The notes below the pieces were generated by a model, which saw only the letters and a list, made by a program, of their open reading frames with translations, ran no database searches and had not been told where the DNA came from. From Amphibacillus jilinensis Y1 (GTDB lineage Bacteria; Bacillota; Bacilli; Bacillales; Amphibacillaceae), in the NCBI RefSeq assembly GCF_000306965.1, contig NZ_JH976434.1:386409-449210 (forward strand): a DNA stretch of 62,802 nucleotides, given 5' to 3'. The position numbers and the translations under genes were made by a program. Below are positions 35,932 to 45,527 of the stretch, one piece after another (position 1 is the first letter of the stretch; each line of letters starts with the position of its first letter).

Positions 35932-37980
35932 ATGGTTTTTAACATTCAAGAATCAAATAAAAGACAAACAAAGGTTCACTTTCCGCGAGATATTGAAAAG
36001 CACGAACATATTTTTATTCCAATGTCAGATGGTAAGAAATTAGCGGCAACGCTGTGGATGCCAACAGATGCAGAAAACAACCCAGTCCCCGCACTGCTTG
36101 AATATTTACCTTATCGAAAAAATGATTTCACAGCGATTCGAGACTCTGCCCGTCATCCATATTTCGCTGGCCACGGTTATGCAAGCATACGCGTGGACAT
36201 TAGGGGTGCTGGTGATTCAGATGACATTTTACTTGATGAGTACTTGAAACAAGAGCAAGATGATGCCCTTGAAATCCTCGATTGGATTGCTAAGCAACCA
36301 TGGTCGACAGGTAAAATCGGTATGTTCGGTAAATCATGGGGTGGGTTCAACAGCCTGCAAGTTGCTGCGCGCCAACACCCTGCACTAAAAACAATCATCA
36401 CCCTATGCTCGACTGATGACCGCTATCGTGATGATGTCCATTATCGTGGTGGCAATATTTTAGCTTCTGATATGCTCTGGTGGGCATCAACAATGTTTGC
36501 ATACAACGCTCGACCACAAGATCCAGAAGTGGTTGGAGATCGTTGGCGAGATAATTGGATAAATAGAATTGAAAATACCCCACCATTTGTTGAGGAATGG
36601 CTTCGTCATCAACGGCGTGATGACTACTGGAAACATGGTTCTATTTGTGAAGACTACACAGATGTTAATATTCCTGTGTTTGCGGTTGGGGGCTGGCAAG
36701 ACGCCTATACCGATCCGATTTTTCGTATGTTAGAGCATTTACCCCACGCTAAAGGTTTAATCGGACCTTGGGCTCACGAGTATCCTGAAGTTGCCACACC
36801 AGAACCTGCAATTGGTTTCTTACAAGAGGCATTACGTTGGTGGGACTATTGGTTAAAAGATATCGATACCGGCATTATGGATGAACCAAAGCTTACGGCA
36901 TGGATCCAAAAAAGCGAGAAACCTGCCGTAAGCTATGACGAACGCCCTGGACGTTGGATTGGAGAAATGGCATGGCCAGCACCATCGATTGATAACCAAA
37001 AAAACTATTTACATGAACAGAAGTTAGCATTTGAACCACCGAGTGAAACAGCGCTTTCCATTCCAAGCGTACAAGAACACGGGCTTTACGCAGGAACATT
37101 TTGTCCATTTGGTCAGCCTGGTGACTTGCCTGCAGATCAGCGACTGGAAAATGGCAAAGCGATCACCTTTGTGTCTGATCCTATAATAGAAACAACCGAT
37201 TACCTTGGTGAACCTGTCTTTCATGGCCGGGTAAGTGTCGATCAGGAAAATGCTATGATCGTTGTTCGATTGATGGACAAAGCACCAAGCGGTGAGTCTA
37301 CTTTAATCAGTTGGGGCATGCTTAATTTAAACCATTATCAGTCACATGAATATCCTGTAGCATTAGAGTCTGGTAAGCGATATGATATTGCAGTTAAGTT
37401 AAATGCTTTAGGACAACAAATTCCAGCTGGCCATCGTTTGGAAGTTGCTTTATCTCCAACGTATTGGACAAAAGCTTGGCCATCACCTAAACCGGTCAAC
37501 CTCACATTATATACAGGTGAACATACTTATATTGAGCTACCTGTAAGAAACGGGGACGGAGTGGATCAGAAAGTTGCTAACTTTGATCTACCTGAAACAG
37601 CAGAAATTATGAAACGTGAAATTTTAAGAGAAGAAAAAAGGTCTTATGATATTATTCACCAACCGATACAGTCAACTTGGAAAGTCGTGGACTACTCTGA
37701 CGAAGGTCGCCGTCGTTTACCAACAAATGGACTTGAGTATGGCAGTATTAACAAAAATACGTATACCATTCGTGAGAACGATCCACTAACAGCTAAGGCG
37801 CAATGTGAGTGGGAATTAACAGTTGGCAGAGGCGACTGGCAAACCAAACTCGTCACTTACAGTGAGATGACTGCCGATTTAAACCATTTTCACCTCGTCA
37901 ACACAATTACTGCATATGAACATGAACAAGAGGTAACAACAAAAACATGGAAAACGACTATCGCTCGAGACTTTAATTAA
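35932..37980 (+). CDS. S15/CocE-type hydrolase
   Basis: This 682-residue alpha/beta hydrolase is of the X-Pro dipeptidyl-peptidase/CocE-NonD family. The triad is visible: Ser135 in GKSWGGFNS, Asp257 in VGGWQDAYTD, His282 in GPWAHEYP. A C-terminal jelly-roll domain (about 400-680) is typical. It has no signal peptide. It may be a peptidase or an esterase; the sequence alone does not decide. It forms an operon with the TetR gene. Confidence 0.85.
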   Translation: MVFNIQESNKRQTKVHFPRDIEKHEHIFIPMSDGKKLAATLWMPTDAENNPVPALLEYLPYRKNDFTAIRDSARHPYFAGHGYASIRVDIRGAGDSDDILLDEYLKQEQDDALEILDWIAKQPWSTGKIGMFGKSWGGFNSLQVAARQHPALKTIITLCSTDDRYRDDVHYRGGNILASDMLWWASTMFAYNARPQDPEVVGDRWRDNWINRIENTPPFVEEWLRHQRRDDYWKHGSICEDYTDVNIPVFAVGGWQDAYTDPIFRMLEHLPHAKGLIGPWAHEYPEVATPEPAIGFLQEALRWWDYWLKDIDTGIMDEPKLTAWIQKSEKPAVSYDERPGRWIGEMAWPAPSIDNQKNYLHEQKLAFEPPSETALSIPSVQEHGLYAGTFCPFGQPGDLPADQRLENGKAITFVSDPIIETTDYLGEPVFHGRVSVDQENAMIVVRLMDKAPSGESTLISWGMLNLNHYQSHEYPVALESGKRYDIAVKLNALGQQIPAGHRLEVALSPTYWTKAWPSPKPVNLTLYTGEHTYIELPVRNGDGVDQKVANFDLPETAEIMKREILREEKRSYDIIHQPIQSTWKVVDYSDEGRRRLPTNGLEYGSINKNTYTIRENDPLTAKAQCEWELTVGRGDWQTKLVTYSEMTADLNHFHLVNTITAYEHEQEVTTKTWKTTIARDFN

Positions 37981-38000
37981 CAATAAAGACCTGTGCAGAT

Positions 38001-38149
38001 CAAACGAACCTTCAATCAGTGGTGGTCGTTCTATGCCCACTGATTAAAGGTTGAGTAAATCAGGATATTAGCGCCCATTATCCCTCGTCTAAACAGGTCA
38101 TCTCTGCTCTCTATTTTGAGGCGGGCGTTTTGCGGACGGTTATCTGTAG
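38001..38149 (+). repeat. Repeat family A, full copy
   Basis: Starts CAAACGAACCTTCAATCAGTGG; stem 1 CAATCAGTGG...CCACTGATT; linker GAGTAAATCAGGATATTAGC; stem 2 CGCCC...CCTC with GAGGCGGGCG; tail TGCGGACGGTTATCTGTAGA. It lies between convergent genes and I see no separate terminator there. Confidence 0.8.
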
Positions 38150-38169
38150 ACGAGGGGTACTGGTTTTAC

Positions 38170-39864
38170 TTATTTAAAATTATAAGCTGTAACGATCGGT
38201 TCTCGTCCTTGACTGCAATCATTAAAATACTCATATAAAGAAATACCCAAAAATGAACCTGAAATGTTATAAACTTGATCATAACCAAGGTGTTGTAGCG
38301 CAACAACCATATTATAGCTTCGTTGTGCTGATCGACAATGGATATAAACCGGTTGATCTTTTGGAATCTCATCAAGGCGTTGACGGAACTGACTTAGTGG
38401 AATATTAATCGCATTTCTCAAATGCGCGCGCTTAAATTCATTAGACTCGCGCGCATCAATAATAAAAGCATCCGTTTCTACCAGTTTGCGCACCTCGGTT
38501 ACTTTAACTTGCTTAACCACATTATTTAACACATTCAAGCCAACCAAAGCAGCAAAGTTAACAACATCCTTTGCAGTTCCAAAAACAGGAGAATAGCAGA
38601 GCTCAAGCTCCTTCAAATCTTCCAACGTTCCATTCATCATAATCATCGTTGCAATCACATCAATACGTTTATCAACATTCCCTTTTCCAATCGCCTGTGC
38701 TCCTAAAATCCGCCCCGTCGGCACTTCAAAAATAAGTTTAAAGTGAAGCGGGTTACTTTCAGGCATGATCCCAACCATGTCTGTAGGAATTACATAAACA
38801 AAATCATAATCAAACCCAGTTGCTTTGGCTAGTCGTTCATTAATCCCGGTAGTTGCTGCATGAAGATCAAAAACTTTAATAGCAGATGAACCAATCACAC
38901 CTGTATGTTGATGGGGAATTCCATACATATGACCAGCAGCTGCACGCGCTTGTCGCTGTGCTGGACCCGCTAAAGGTAAACGTGTTTTTTGACCAGTGAT
39001 TTTATGATGCACCTCAATCGCATCGCCAACTGCATAGATGTAAGGATTAGACGTTTGATAGTTGTGATTGACTTTAATCCCGCCTGTTGCACCAAGTTCC
39101 AGATCTGCTTGTTTTGCTAAGCCTATTTCTGGACGGACACCTATCGCCATCACGACAGCATGTGCTGTTATCTTTTTCCCAGACTGGAGCACAATGTGAT
39201 CGGATTCAACCGCTTCAATACCATCATTTAAAACAAGCGTCATATCATGATCAATCACTTCTTTGTGTAAGATCTGAACCATATCATGATCAAATGGAGC
39301 CATCACTTGGTCTTGCGCTTCAATAAGCGTCACTTTTTTACCAGCATAAACAAGGTTTTCAGCAACTTCTAAACCAATAAAGCCACCACCAATGACAGCG
39401 ACTTCCTCAATTGATTCACCTTGAAGATATTGATTCAACTTCTCAATGTCAACGACATTTCTCACCGTAAACACATGATCAGATTCAACACCTTCTAATT
39501 TAGGAACAATTGGACTTGCACCAGGAGACAAGACCAAAAAATCATATTTTTCTTTTTTCACTTCATGAGTAAGTAAATTTTTGACCACAATCGTTTTTTG
39601 ATTAGGGTGAACCTCAATCACTTCTGTATTTGTCTGTGCATCAATACGGTATTGTTTCGCAAATTTTTCTGGACTCATCAATACAAGCTTCTCACTGGTC
39701 TCAATCTCCCCGCTCAGATGATAAGGTAAAGCACAATTCGAAAATGACACATGTGGCCCTCGTTCAAACATAACAATTTCTGCATGCTCATCAAGACGGC
39801 GAACACGTGCGGCCACCGAAGCGCCCCCCGCCACACCACCTACTATTAATATGCGTTTATTCAT
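38170..39864 (-). CDS. cdr: CoA-disulfide reductase with C-terminal rhodanese domain
   Basis: This 564-residue flavoprotein has FAD-binding ILIVGGVAGGASVAAR, the single redox cysteine Cys44 in SFSNCALPYHLSG, NAD-binding AVIGGGFIGLEVAENL, and a C-terminal rhodanese domain (about 455-550) with its catalytic Cys in IHCRSAQRS. Such fusions reduce CoA disulfide or persulfide and take part in sulfane-sulfur handling. An upstream TTG (39882) overlaps the ribosome site AAGGAGGCG, so the ATG at 39864 is used. The promoter carries a CsoR/CstR-like operator. Confidence 0.9.
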   Translation of the reverse strand: MNKRILIVGGVAGGASVAARVRRLDEHAEIVMFERGPHVSFSNCALPYHLSGEIETSEKLVLMSPEKFAKQYRIDAQTNTEVIEVHPNQKTIVVKNLLTHEVKKEKYDFLVLSPGASPIVPKLEGVESDHVFTVRNVVDIEKLNQYLQGESIEEVAVIGGGFIGLEVAENLVYAGKKVTLIEAQDQVMAPFDHDMVQILHKEVIDHDMTLVLNDGIEAVESDHIVLQSGKKITAHAVVMAIGVRPEIGLAKQADLELGATGGIKVNHNYQTSNPYIYAVGDAIEVHHKITGQKTRLPLAGPAQRQARAAAGHMYGIPHQHTGVIGSSAIKVFDLHAATTGINERLAKATGFDYDFVYVIPTDMVGIMPESNPLHFKLIFEVPTGRILGAQAIGKGNVDKRIDVIATMIMMNGTLEDLKELELCYSPVFGTAKDVVNFAALVGLNVLNNVVKQVKVTEVRKLVETDAFIIDARESNEFKRAHLRNAINIPLSQFRQRLDEIPKDQPVYIHCRSAQRSYNMVVALQHLGYDQVYNISGSFLGISLYEYFNDCSQGREPIVTAYNFK

Positions 39865-39929
39865 GAAATACGCCTCCTTCAATTTTCCTTAGATACCATT
39901 TAACCTTAGTGCATAACTTCACAATAACT

Positions 39930-39958
39930 ATAATACCATTAGGGGTATATAAAAGCAA
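39930..39958 (-). promoter_or_regulatory. cdr promoter with CsoR/CstR-like operator
   Basis: On the minus strand TTGCTT, a 17-base spacer and TATTAT form a promoter. The spacer holds ATACCCCTAATGGTAT (plus 39933-39948), a palindrome like those bound by CsoR-family repressors, including the persulfide sensor CstR. Placement between -35 and -10 suits direct repression. Confidence 0.6.
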
Positions 39959-39972
39959 GTGGTTTAAGCTAG

Positions 39973-40018
39973 TGAATAAAACGAACCTTCACGTAAAATG
40001 CCTACTATCGATTGATTG
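39973..40018 (+). repeat. Repeat family A, left fragment
   Basis: AATAAAACGAACCTTCACGT...CGATTGATTG matches the left end only. The rest of 40019-40200 holds AT-rich sequence with nothing I can name. Confidence 0.4.
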
Positions 40019-40200
40019 TTATTTATCACTAGCATTTTCTATCTGAATTATAATGTGATTTATTGCTCTGATATAAGCGTACTGAAACCCTTGCCACTCC
40101 TCTGCATGCTATAATATTTAGCTCTTGGTCAGACGAAGGACTTCACTAGCAAAAAAATAAGATACGCATCCAATATTAAACGATTAATTAGTGAATAATG

Positions 40201-40248
40201 TTGAATTTTCAATAAATTTATGTATAATTGATAATGATTATCATTATT
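40201..40248 (+). promoter_or_regulatory. Siderophore operon promoter with Fur box
   Basis: TTGAAT (40201-40206), 16 bases, and TATAAT (40223-40228) form the promoter. GATAATGATTATCATTATT (40230-40248) matches the 19-bp Fur box at nearly every position and overlaps the start region, so iron should repress the operon. Confidence 0.88.
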
Positions 40249-40271
40249 ATTAATAAAAGGAGGTGCTTATC

Positions 40272-41093
40272 ATGCCGAGTCTTGCTATTGATCAAGTTAA
40301 AGTAGGCTATTCGAATCTTATCATCCTTGACGACTTAAGTGTTGAAATACCTGAGCAAAAAATTACAACAATCGTTGGCGCAAATGGTTGTGGAAAATCA
40401 ACATTATTAAAAGCAATAGCAAGGATATTGAAGACACAGAAAGGCGCCGTGTATTTAGATGGTAAAGCCATTCAACTACTCCCAACAAAAGAAGTGGCGA
40501 AAAAAATGGCGATTTTACCTCAATCGTCTCAAGTTCCTACTGGTCTCACCGTATACGAACTGATCTCTTACGGTAGATTTCCTTATCAGACGGGCATGGG
40601 TACATTAAAAGTAGACGATCTGAAACATATTGATTGGGCGATTGAAGCAACGGGGTTAAATCCATTAAAAGACAGACCTGTTGAAGCTTTATCAGGTGGA
40701 CAAAGGCAACGGGTATGGATCGCTATGGCACTCGCTCAAGATACAGAGATTCTTATACTAGATGAGCCAACAACCTACTTAGATTTAGCGCATCAACTGG
40801 ACATTTTATTGTTGCTTCAGAAATTGAATAAAGAACAAAAAAGAACGATTATCATGGTGCTCCACGATCTAAATCATGCATCGAGAGTGTCTCATAATCT
40901 AGTTGCTATGAGAGATGGAGCCATTATCGAAGAAGGGACACCTGAACAAGTGATGACCCAATCCAATTTGAAAGCAATTTTTGACATTGAAGCAACAATG
41001 TCAACCTGCCCATTTAGTAACAATCCTATATATCTCTCTTATACATTGAGTCAATCAACTAAACACATGGTACAGAATAAAAAATCAGGGTGA
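40272..41093 (+). CDS. Iron-siderophore ABC importer ATPase (FecE/FhuC type)
   Basis: This 273-residue ATPase powers ferric-siderophore uptake. Walker A is GANGCGKST, signature LSGGQRQRVW, Walker B ILILDEPTTYLD, and the C-terminal HDLNHASRVSHN is typical of FecE/FhuC. An in-frame GTG at 40263 lies inside the ribosome site AAGGAGGTG, so the ATG at 40272 is chosen. First gene of the Fur-controlled operon. Confidence 0.93.
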   Translation: MPSLAIDQVKVGYSNLIILDDLSVEIPEQKITTIVGANGCGKSTLLKAIARILKTQKGAVYLDGKAIQLLPTKEVAKKMAILPQSSQVPTGLTVYELISYGRFPYQTGMGTLKVDDLKHIDWAIEATGLNPLKDRPVEALSGGQRQRVWIAMALAQDTEILILDEPTTYLDLAHQLDILLLLQKLNKEQKRTIIMVLHDLNHASRVSHNLVAMRDGAIIEEGTPEQVMTQSNLKAIFDIEATMSTCPFSNNPIYLSYTLSQSTKHMVQNKKSG

Positions 41094-41098
41094 AATAA

Positions 41099-42145
41099 AT
41101 GTCAGCTTACGTAGAACCATCATTAGAAGTTAAAAAAAAGGGACTAAAGTCTCGTCCCGTCATAGCTACCATTATTCTTATTGGTGGAATCATTGGCTTA
41201 TTACTTGCGATTGGGATATCTGTTTCTATTGGAGCAGCTGAAATTGATGTGAGGACAGTTTGGTCAGCTGTATTCCAATATGATTCTACACTTGTACCCC
41301 ATCAAATTATTCAAGAAACTCGCCTTCCACGAGTGATTGGCGCAGCACTCGTAGGTTCCAGTCTCGCCGTTTCCGGATCAATTATGCAAGGTATGACACG
41401 AAATCCTCTGGCCGATCCAGGGTTATTAGGTCTAAATGCAGGAGCAGCTTTTATGCTAGCTATTTGTTTTGCTTTCTTCCCTGGACTGCCTTATATATAT
41501 ATCATACTTTTTGCATTTGTCGGTGCAGCTCTGGGCGCGGGGCTTGTTTTTGGTGTAGGATCCCTAGCTAAAGGGGGATTAACCCCCATGCGGCTTGTGT
41601 TAGCAGGTGCGGCCGTTACTGCATTGCTTGTCGCATTAAGTGAAGGAATTGCCATCTATTATCGCATCAATCAAGATTTAGCATTTTGGAATGCAGGTGG
41701 CGTTTCAGGTGCTAGATGGGAAAACATTAAAATTATGGCATCATGGGTCATACTAGCGATTCTAGCAGCTATCGTGCTATCCAAATCCATTACACTTCTT
41801 AGCCTAGGTGAAGAAATCGCGGTCGGCCTTGGTCAAAAAACAGGGGTGATTAAACTTTTTGGAACGATTATTATTTTGATTTTGGCAGGTTCGGCTGTAT
41901 CAGTTGTCGGTGCAGTAGGTTTTGTCGGTCTGGTTATCCCCCATATCACTCGTTTTCTTGTCGGTTATGATTATCGCTGGATCATACCCTGTTCTGCAGT
42001 TTTAGGGGGGGGATTAGTGGTACTAGCCGATTTAGCAGCCAGAATGGTTAACCCACCTCAGGAAACACCGATTGGAGCTTTAATCGCAGTCATCGGGGTT
42101 CCATTCTTCCTTTACTTGACTAGAAAAGGAGGGCAACCATTGTGA
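41099..42145 (+). CDS. Iron-siderophore permease, FecCD family (first)
   Basis: This 348-residue protein has about nine to ten membrane helices. FecCD hallmarks: RLPRVIGAALVGSSLAVSG, QGMTRNPLADPGLLG, GFVGLVIPHITRFLVG, and the C-terminal GGLVVLADLAAR. It pairs with the next permease as a heterodimer; its stop overlaps that gene's GTG start. Confidence 0.93.
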   Translation: MSAYVEPSLEVKKKGLKSRPVIATIILIGGIIGLLLAIGISVSIGAAEIDVRTVWSAVFQYDSTLVPHQIIQETRLPRVIGAALVGSSLAVSGSIMQGMTRNPLADPGLLGLNAGAAFMLAICFAFFPGLPYIYIILFAFVGAALGAGLVFGVGSLAKGGLTPMRLVLAGAAVTALLVALSEGIAIYYRINQDLAFWNAGGVSGARWENIKIMASWVILAILAAIVLSKSITLLSLGEEIAVGLGQKTGVIKLFGTIIILILAGSAVSVVGAVGFVGLVIPHITRFLVGYDYRWIIPCSAVLGGGLVVLADLAARMVNPPQETPIGALIAVIGVPFFLYLTRKGGQPL

Positions 42146-43179
42146 TCGATAAACAGTTTATTTCCAGCTACCAACAAAATAAGAAAAAGCGTAAGGTCTA
42201 TACAATATTGATTATCATCCTTCTTATCTTTATCTCATTTATGATTAGCATGAATACAGGGTATATTAGGCTTTCCCCTTTACAATTGCTTGAAACACTG
42301 ATTGGAATGGGGACAGAGCAACAAAACTTGATTTTGTTTGAATTCCGTTTACCGAGAATCGTGATTTCAGTCTTAGTGGGAATGGGACTTGCGTTAGCTG
42401 GGTGTGTTCTGCAGGGTGTTTCAGGCAATCCGTTAGCAGACCCAGGCATTTTAGGGATTAATTCCGGAGCAGGGTTAGCAGTTGTTCTGTTTATTTCTTT
42501 TTTCCCTTCAACCTCCGATGTTCCTGTTATGTTTCTGCCAGTTTTAGCTTTCATAGGTGCCGGCGTAACAGCTATTATTATTTACGCCCTCTCTTATAAG
42601 CGAGGCGAAGGCATATCACCCACAAGATTAATGTTGACGGGTGTTGCTATTGCAGCTGGGATTAGTGCTGCCATGATCATATTAACCTTACGATTGACCC
42701 CAGACAATTATCAATTTGTTGCGGTGTGGTTAGCCGGAAGTATTTGGGGATCGAACTGGATGTTTGTCCTCTCGTTGCTTCCATGGTTACTAATCTTGAT
42801 TCCTTATATTTTTATAAAAGCTCGTGTATTAAATACGCTCAACCTTGGTGAAGTCACAGCAACAGGACTGGGCGTTAATATTGAAAAGGAGCGATTATTC
42901 TTACTTGCTGCTGCAGTGGCATTAGCAGGCTCAAGTGTGTCGGTAAGCGGTGGGATTGGTTTTATCGGACTGATCGCTCCACATTTAGCCCGTCAGTTAG
43001 TAGGCGGAAAACATCAATTCGTTATTCCAGCTGCTGCAGCATTAGGAGCATTGTTACTGCTAGTTGCAGACACAATTGGCCGCTGGTTCATTCAGCCATC
43101 TGAAATCCCAGCAGGAATCGTTGTAGCAGTAATTGGTGCACCATACTTCTTATATTTACTAGCAAAATCAAAAGCATAA
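42142..43179 (+). CDS. Iron-siderophore permease, FecCD family (second)
   Basis: This 345-residue protein has the same family motifs (RLPRIVISVLVGMGLALAG; GVSGNPLADPGILGINSG; GFIGLIAPHLARQLVGG). Its GTG start at 42142 overlaps the preceding TGA, so the pair is translationally coupled. The stop codon runs directly into a repeat A copy. Confidence 0.93.
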   Translation: MIDKQFISSYQQNKKKRKVYTILIIILLIFISFMISMNTGYIRLSPLQLLETLIGMGTEQQNLILFEFRLPRIVISVLVGMGLALAGCVLQGVSGNPLADPGILGINSGAGLAVVLFISFFPSTSDVPVMFLPVLAFIGAGVTAIIIYALSYKRGEGISPTRLMLTGVAIAAGISAAMIILTLRLTPDNYQFVAVWLAGSIWGSNWMFVLSLLPWLLILIPYIFIKARVLNTLNLGEVTATGLGVNIEKERLFLLAAAVALAGSSVSVSGGIGFIGLIAPHLARQLVGGKHQFVIPAAAALGALLLLVADTIGRWFIQPSEIPAGIVVAVIGAPYFLYLLAKSKA

Positions 43180-43339
43180 AACGAATCTTTTAAGCAGTGG
43201 GGGTTTTCGTACTTCTCTTACTGATGGGTTGCTGAGTGAACCGGAATGAGCAGGTGTTATATTTCCCGCCTGAATACATTCTCTGTGCTCTATTGTTAAC
43301 AATACTTTACACACTTTACAGACAGTTATCTGTGATAAT
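43178..43339 (+). repeat. Repeat family A copy abutting the permease stop codon
   Basis: AAAACGAATCTTTTAAGCAGTGG begins at the stop codon of the permease gene; then CTTACTGATGGGTTGC, GAGTGAACCGG, CCCGCCTGAATACATTCTC and TTTACAGACAGTTATCTGTG. It separates the permeases from the reductase and binding-protein genes. Confidence 0.65.
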
Positions 43340-43369
43340 ATACATTACTATTTTAAAGGAGTAGATCTT

Positions 43370-44425
43370 ATGAATTCTAATCAAATATATGATGTAACGA
43401 TCATTGGTGGGGGTCCAGCTGGACTTTATTCAGCTTTTTATAGTGGATTAAGAGAAATGAAGACTAAAATTATTGAGTACCACACATTTTTAGGTGGGAA
43501 AGTTCATGTGTATCCAGAGAAGTTGATTTGGGATATCGGTGGGGTGACGCCGATTACAGGCGAGCAGCTTATTGAACAGATGGTTCAGCAAGCGAAAACC
43601 TTTGATCCGGAAATTGTTTTAGGTGAAAAAGTAACAGCGATTGAAAAAGATGATCAAGATCTCTTTCTTATTGAAACAGCAAGTGGTGAACAGCATATCT
43701 CTAAAACAGTCATCTTAGCCGTTGGGGGCGGTATTATTACCCCATCACGGTTAGAGCTGGAAGGAGCAAATCGTTTTGAAGTTAGCAATCTGAATTATAC
43801 CGTAACATCCTTATCAAAGTTTCATGGAAAGACGGTGCTTATTTCAGGTGGTGGTAATGTAGCGATTGATTGGGCAAATGAGTTAGAGCCTATTGCGAAA
43901 AAGGTCTACCTTACGTATCGAAATGAAGGGTTGAAAGGGCACGAAGCAGAAGTGAAAAAATTGCAAAACAGCTCGGTTGAACTTCTATTAAAAACATCGA
44001 TTCATAAATTGGTGGCAGACCATGCTCATGATCAAATTAACGCTGTTGAATTGCTCAATAAGGAAGATGCGTCTACCTTTAATATTGAGGTTGATGAAGT
44101 CATCATCAATCATGGCTATGAGCGTGATACAGCCCTTCTAACCCAAAGTGGCGTGGACGTGAAGGTAACAGAAGAATATCGTGTTGCTGCTTCCCCAATG
44201 TGCGAAACCTCTGTTCCAGGTCTGTTTGCTGCCGGTGATATTGTCGACCATGAAGGAAAATTTAAGTTAATTGCTGGTGCTTTTCAGGAAGCAGGTAATG
44301 CAGTGAACATGGCTAAACTTTACATTGATCCAGATGCAAATAATAGAGGGCGGGTCTCGTCTCATAATGATTTATTTCAAGAAAAAAACCGTGAATTGAT
44401 TAAACATCTCTACAAAAGAGAGTGA
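43370..44425 (+). CDS. Ferredoxin/flavodoxin-NADP reductase, type 2
   Basis: This 351-residue thioredoxin-reductase-like flavoprotein has FAD-binding TIIGGGPAGLYSAFYSG, NADP-binding ISGGGNVAIDWANELE, and no CxxC pair, which marks type-2 ferredoxin-NADP reductases (YumC/YcgT). It sits among siderophore genes, so it may supply electrons for releasing iron from imported siderophore. The ribosome site AAAGGAG precedes the ATG. The sequence just before it (GTGATAATATACATT) contains one Fur-like half-site. Confidence 0.88.
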   Translation: MNSNQIYDVTIIGGGPAGLYSAFYSGLREMKTKIIEYHTFLGGKVHVYPEKLIWDIGGVTPITGEQLIEQMVQQAKTFDPEIVLGEKVTAIEKDDQDLFLIETASGEQHISKTVILAVGGGIITPSRLELEGANRFEVSNLNYTVTSLSKFHGKTVLISGGGNVAIDWANELEPIAKKVYLTYRNEGLKGHEAEVKKLQNSSVELLLKTSIHKLVADHAHDQINAVELLNKEDASTFNIEVDEVIINHGYERDTALLTQSGVDVKVTEEYRVAASPMCETSVPGLFAAGDIVDHEGKFKLIAGAFQEAGNAVNMAKLYIDPDANNRGRVSSHNDLFQEKNRELIKHLYKRE

Positions 44426-44502
44426 TATTCTTAAAGCCATTTGACATGATCAATTTTGGAAAAACAACAGGAATTCCACCATATGAAGGAGTGTATCTAA
44501 CA

Positions 44503-45507
44503 GTGAAAAAAGGTAACGCTTTATACTTTTGGTTTAGTATGTTATTCATCGTTTTAACATTATTCGGTTGTAGCAAGGATGACTCAACCGAAGCCTCTTC
44601 CGATTTGAAATCAAATAATGGTACAAATGCAGAAACACAGTTGGTAACCCATGAATTAGGGGAAATAGAAGTACCGAAAAACCCTGAACGCATCGTCGTT
44701 TTAGGTCTTGAAGATATGATGTTATCACTTGAAGCACCTATACAAGCCACAACTTCAACAAAGGGACAATATCTACATGATGCGTTAATAGACTATGATG
44801 CAGAAATCATCGAAACGACCGGAATGAGTTATAGTTTTGAAGCAATACTTGCACAGGAACCTGATTTGATCTTAGTCGATGCAAGTCATGCAGGTACAGA
44901 TGATGTTTATGAAAGGTTAACCGACATAGCGCCTACCCTTGCTTTCGATCGTGAAGATTGGGAAACATCGATACAAAAAATTGCTGAAATCTTTGAAAAA
45001 GAAGACAAAGCGAACCAAATAATCGAAAACTTTAATACAAAGCTTGCAGAAGCAAAAGAACAAATTATTGAGCAAGTCGGTGAGAACAAGACCGTAGCCT
45101 TTATTCGACCTTCTCAAAAAGACGTACAGCTGCTATTTCCAGGATTCGCTTATACTCGTGTGCTATATGATAACCATCTAGGCCTAGAAGCAGGTCCCTT
45201 AATCCAAGAATTACAAAAACAAGAAGATGATGATGCATGGGGAATCGTGATGTCCTTTGAGAAGCTACCTTATTTAGAGGCAGATTATTTATTTGTAACC
45301 GCAGGTATGTCATTAGGAAACGAGGAAGATAATGAACAGGCTTGGGCGATGCTTGAGGAATTAACAGAAGATACGCTTTGGCAAAGTATTCCTGCTGTTA
45401 AATCAGGCCATGTCTATACCGTATCGTCACGCCATTGGATGTTAAATGGTCCAATCGCAGATTCGAGAAAAATAGATGATGTCCTTCATGCTCTCACCAA
45501 TCAGTAA
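44503..45507 (+). CDS. Siderophore-binding lipoprotein 1
   Basis: This protein of about 334 residues has a lipoprotein signal (YFWFSMLFIVLTLFGC) and a periplasmic-binding-protein type III fold (PERIVVLGLEDMMLSLEA; EPDLILVDASHAG). It captures ferric siderophore outside the cell for the FecCD permeases. The longest frame begins at 44422, but those 27 residues do not fit a lipoprotein; GTG 44503 behind AAGGAG gives the normal signal. Confidence 0.88.
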   Translation: MKKGNALYFWFSMLFIVLTLFGCSKDDSTEASSDLKSNNGTNAETQLVTHELGEIEVPKNPERIVVLGLEDMMLSLEAPIQATTSTKGQYLHDALIDYDAEIIETTGMSYSFEAILAQEPDLILVDASHAGTDDVYERLTDIAPTLAFDREDWETSIQKIAEIFEKEDKANQIIENFNTKLAEAKEQIIEQVGENKTVAFIRPSQKDVQLLFPGFAYTRVLYDNHLGLEAGPLIQELQKQEDDDAWGIVMSFEKLPYLEADYLFVTAGMSLGNEEDNEQAWAMLEELTEDTLWQSIPAVKSGHVYTVSSRHWMLNGPIADSRKIDDVLHALTNQ

Positions 45508-45527
45508 CTAGAAAAGGAGACGGAATC

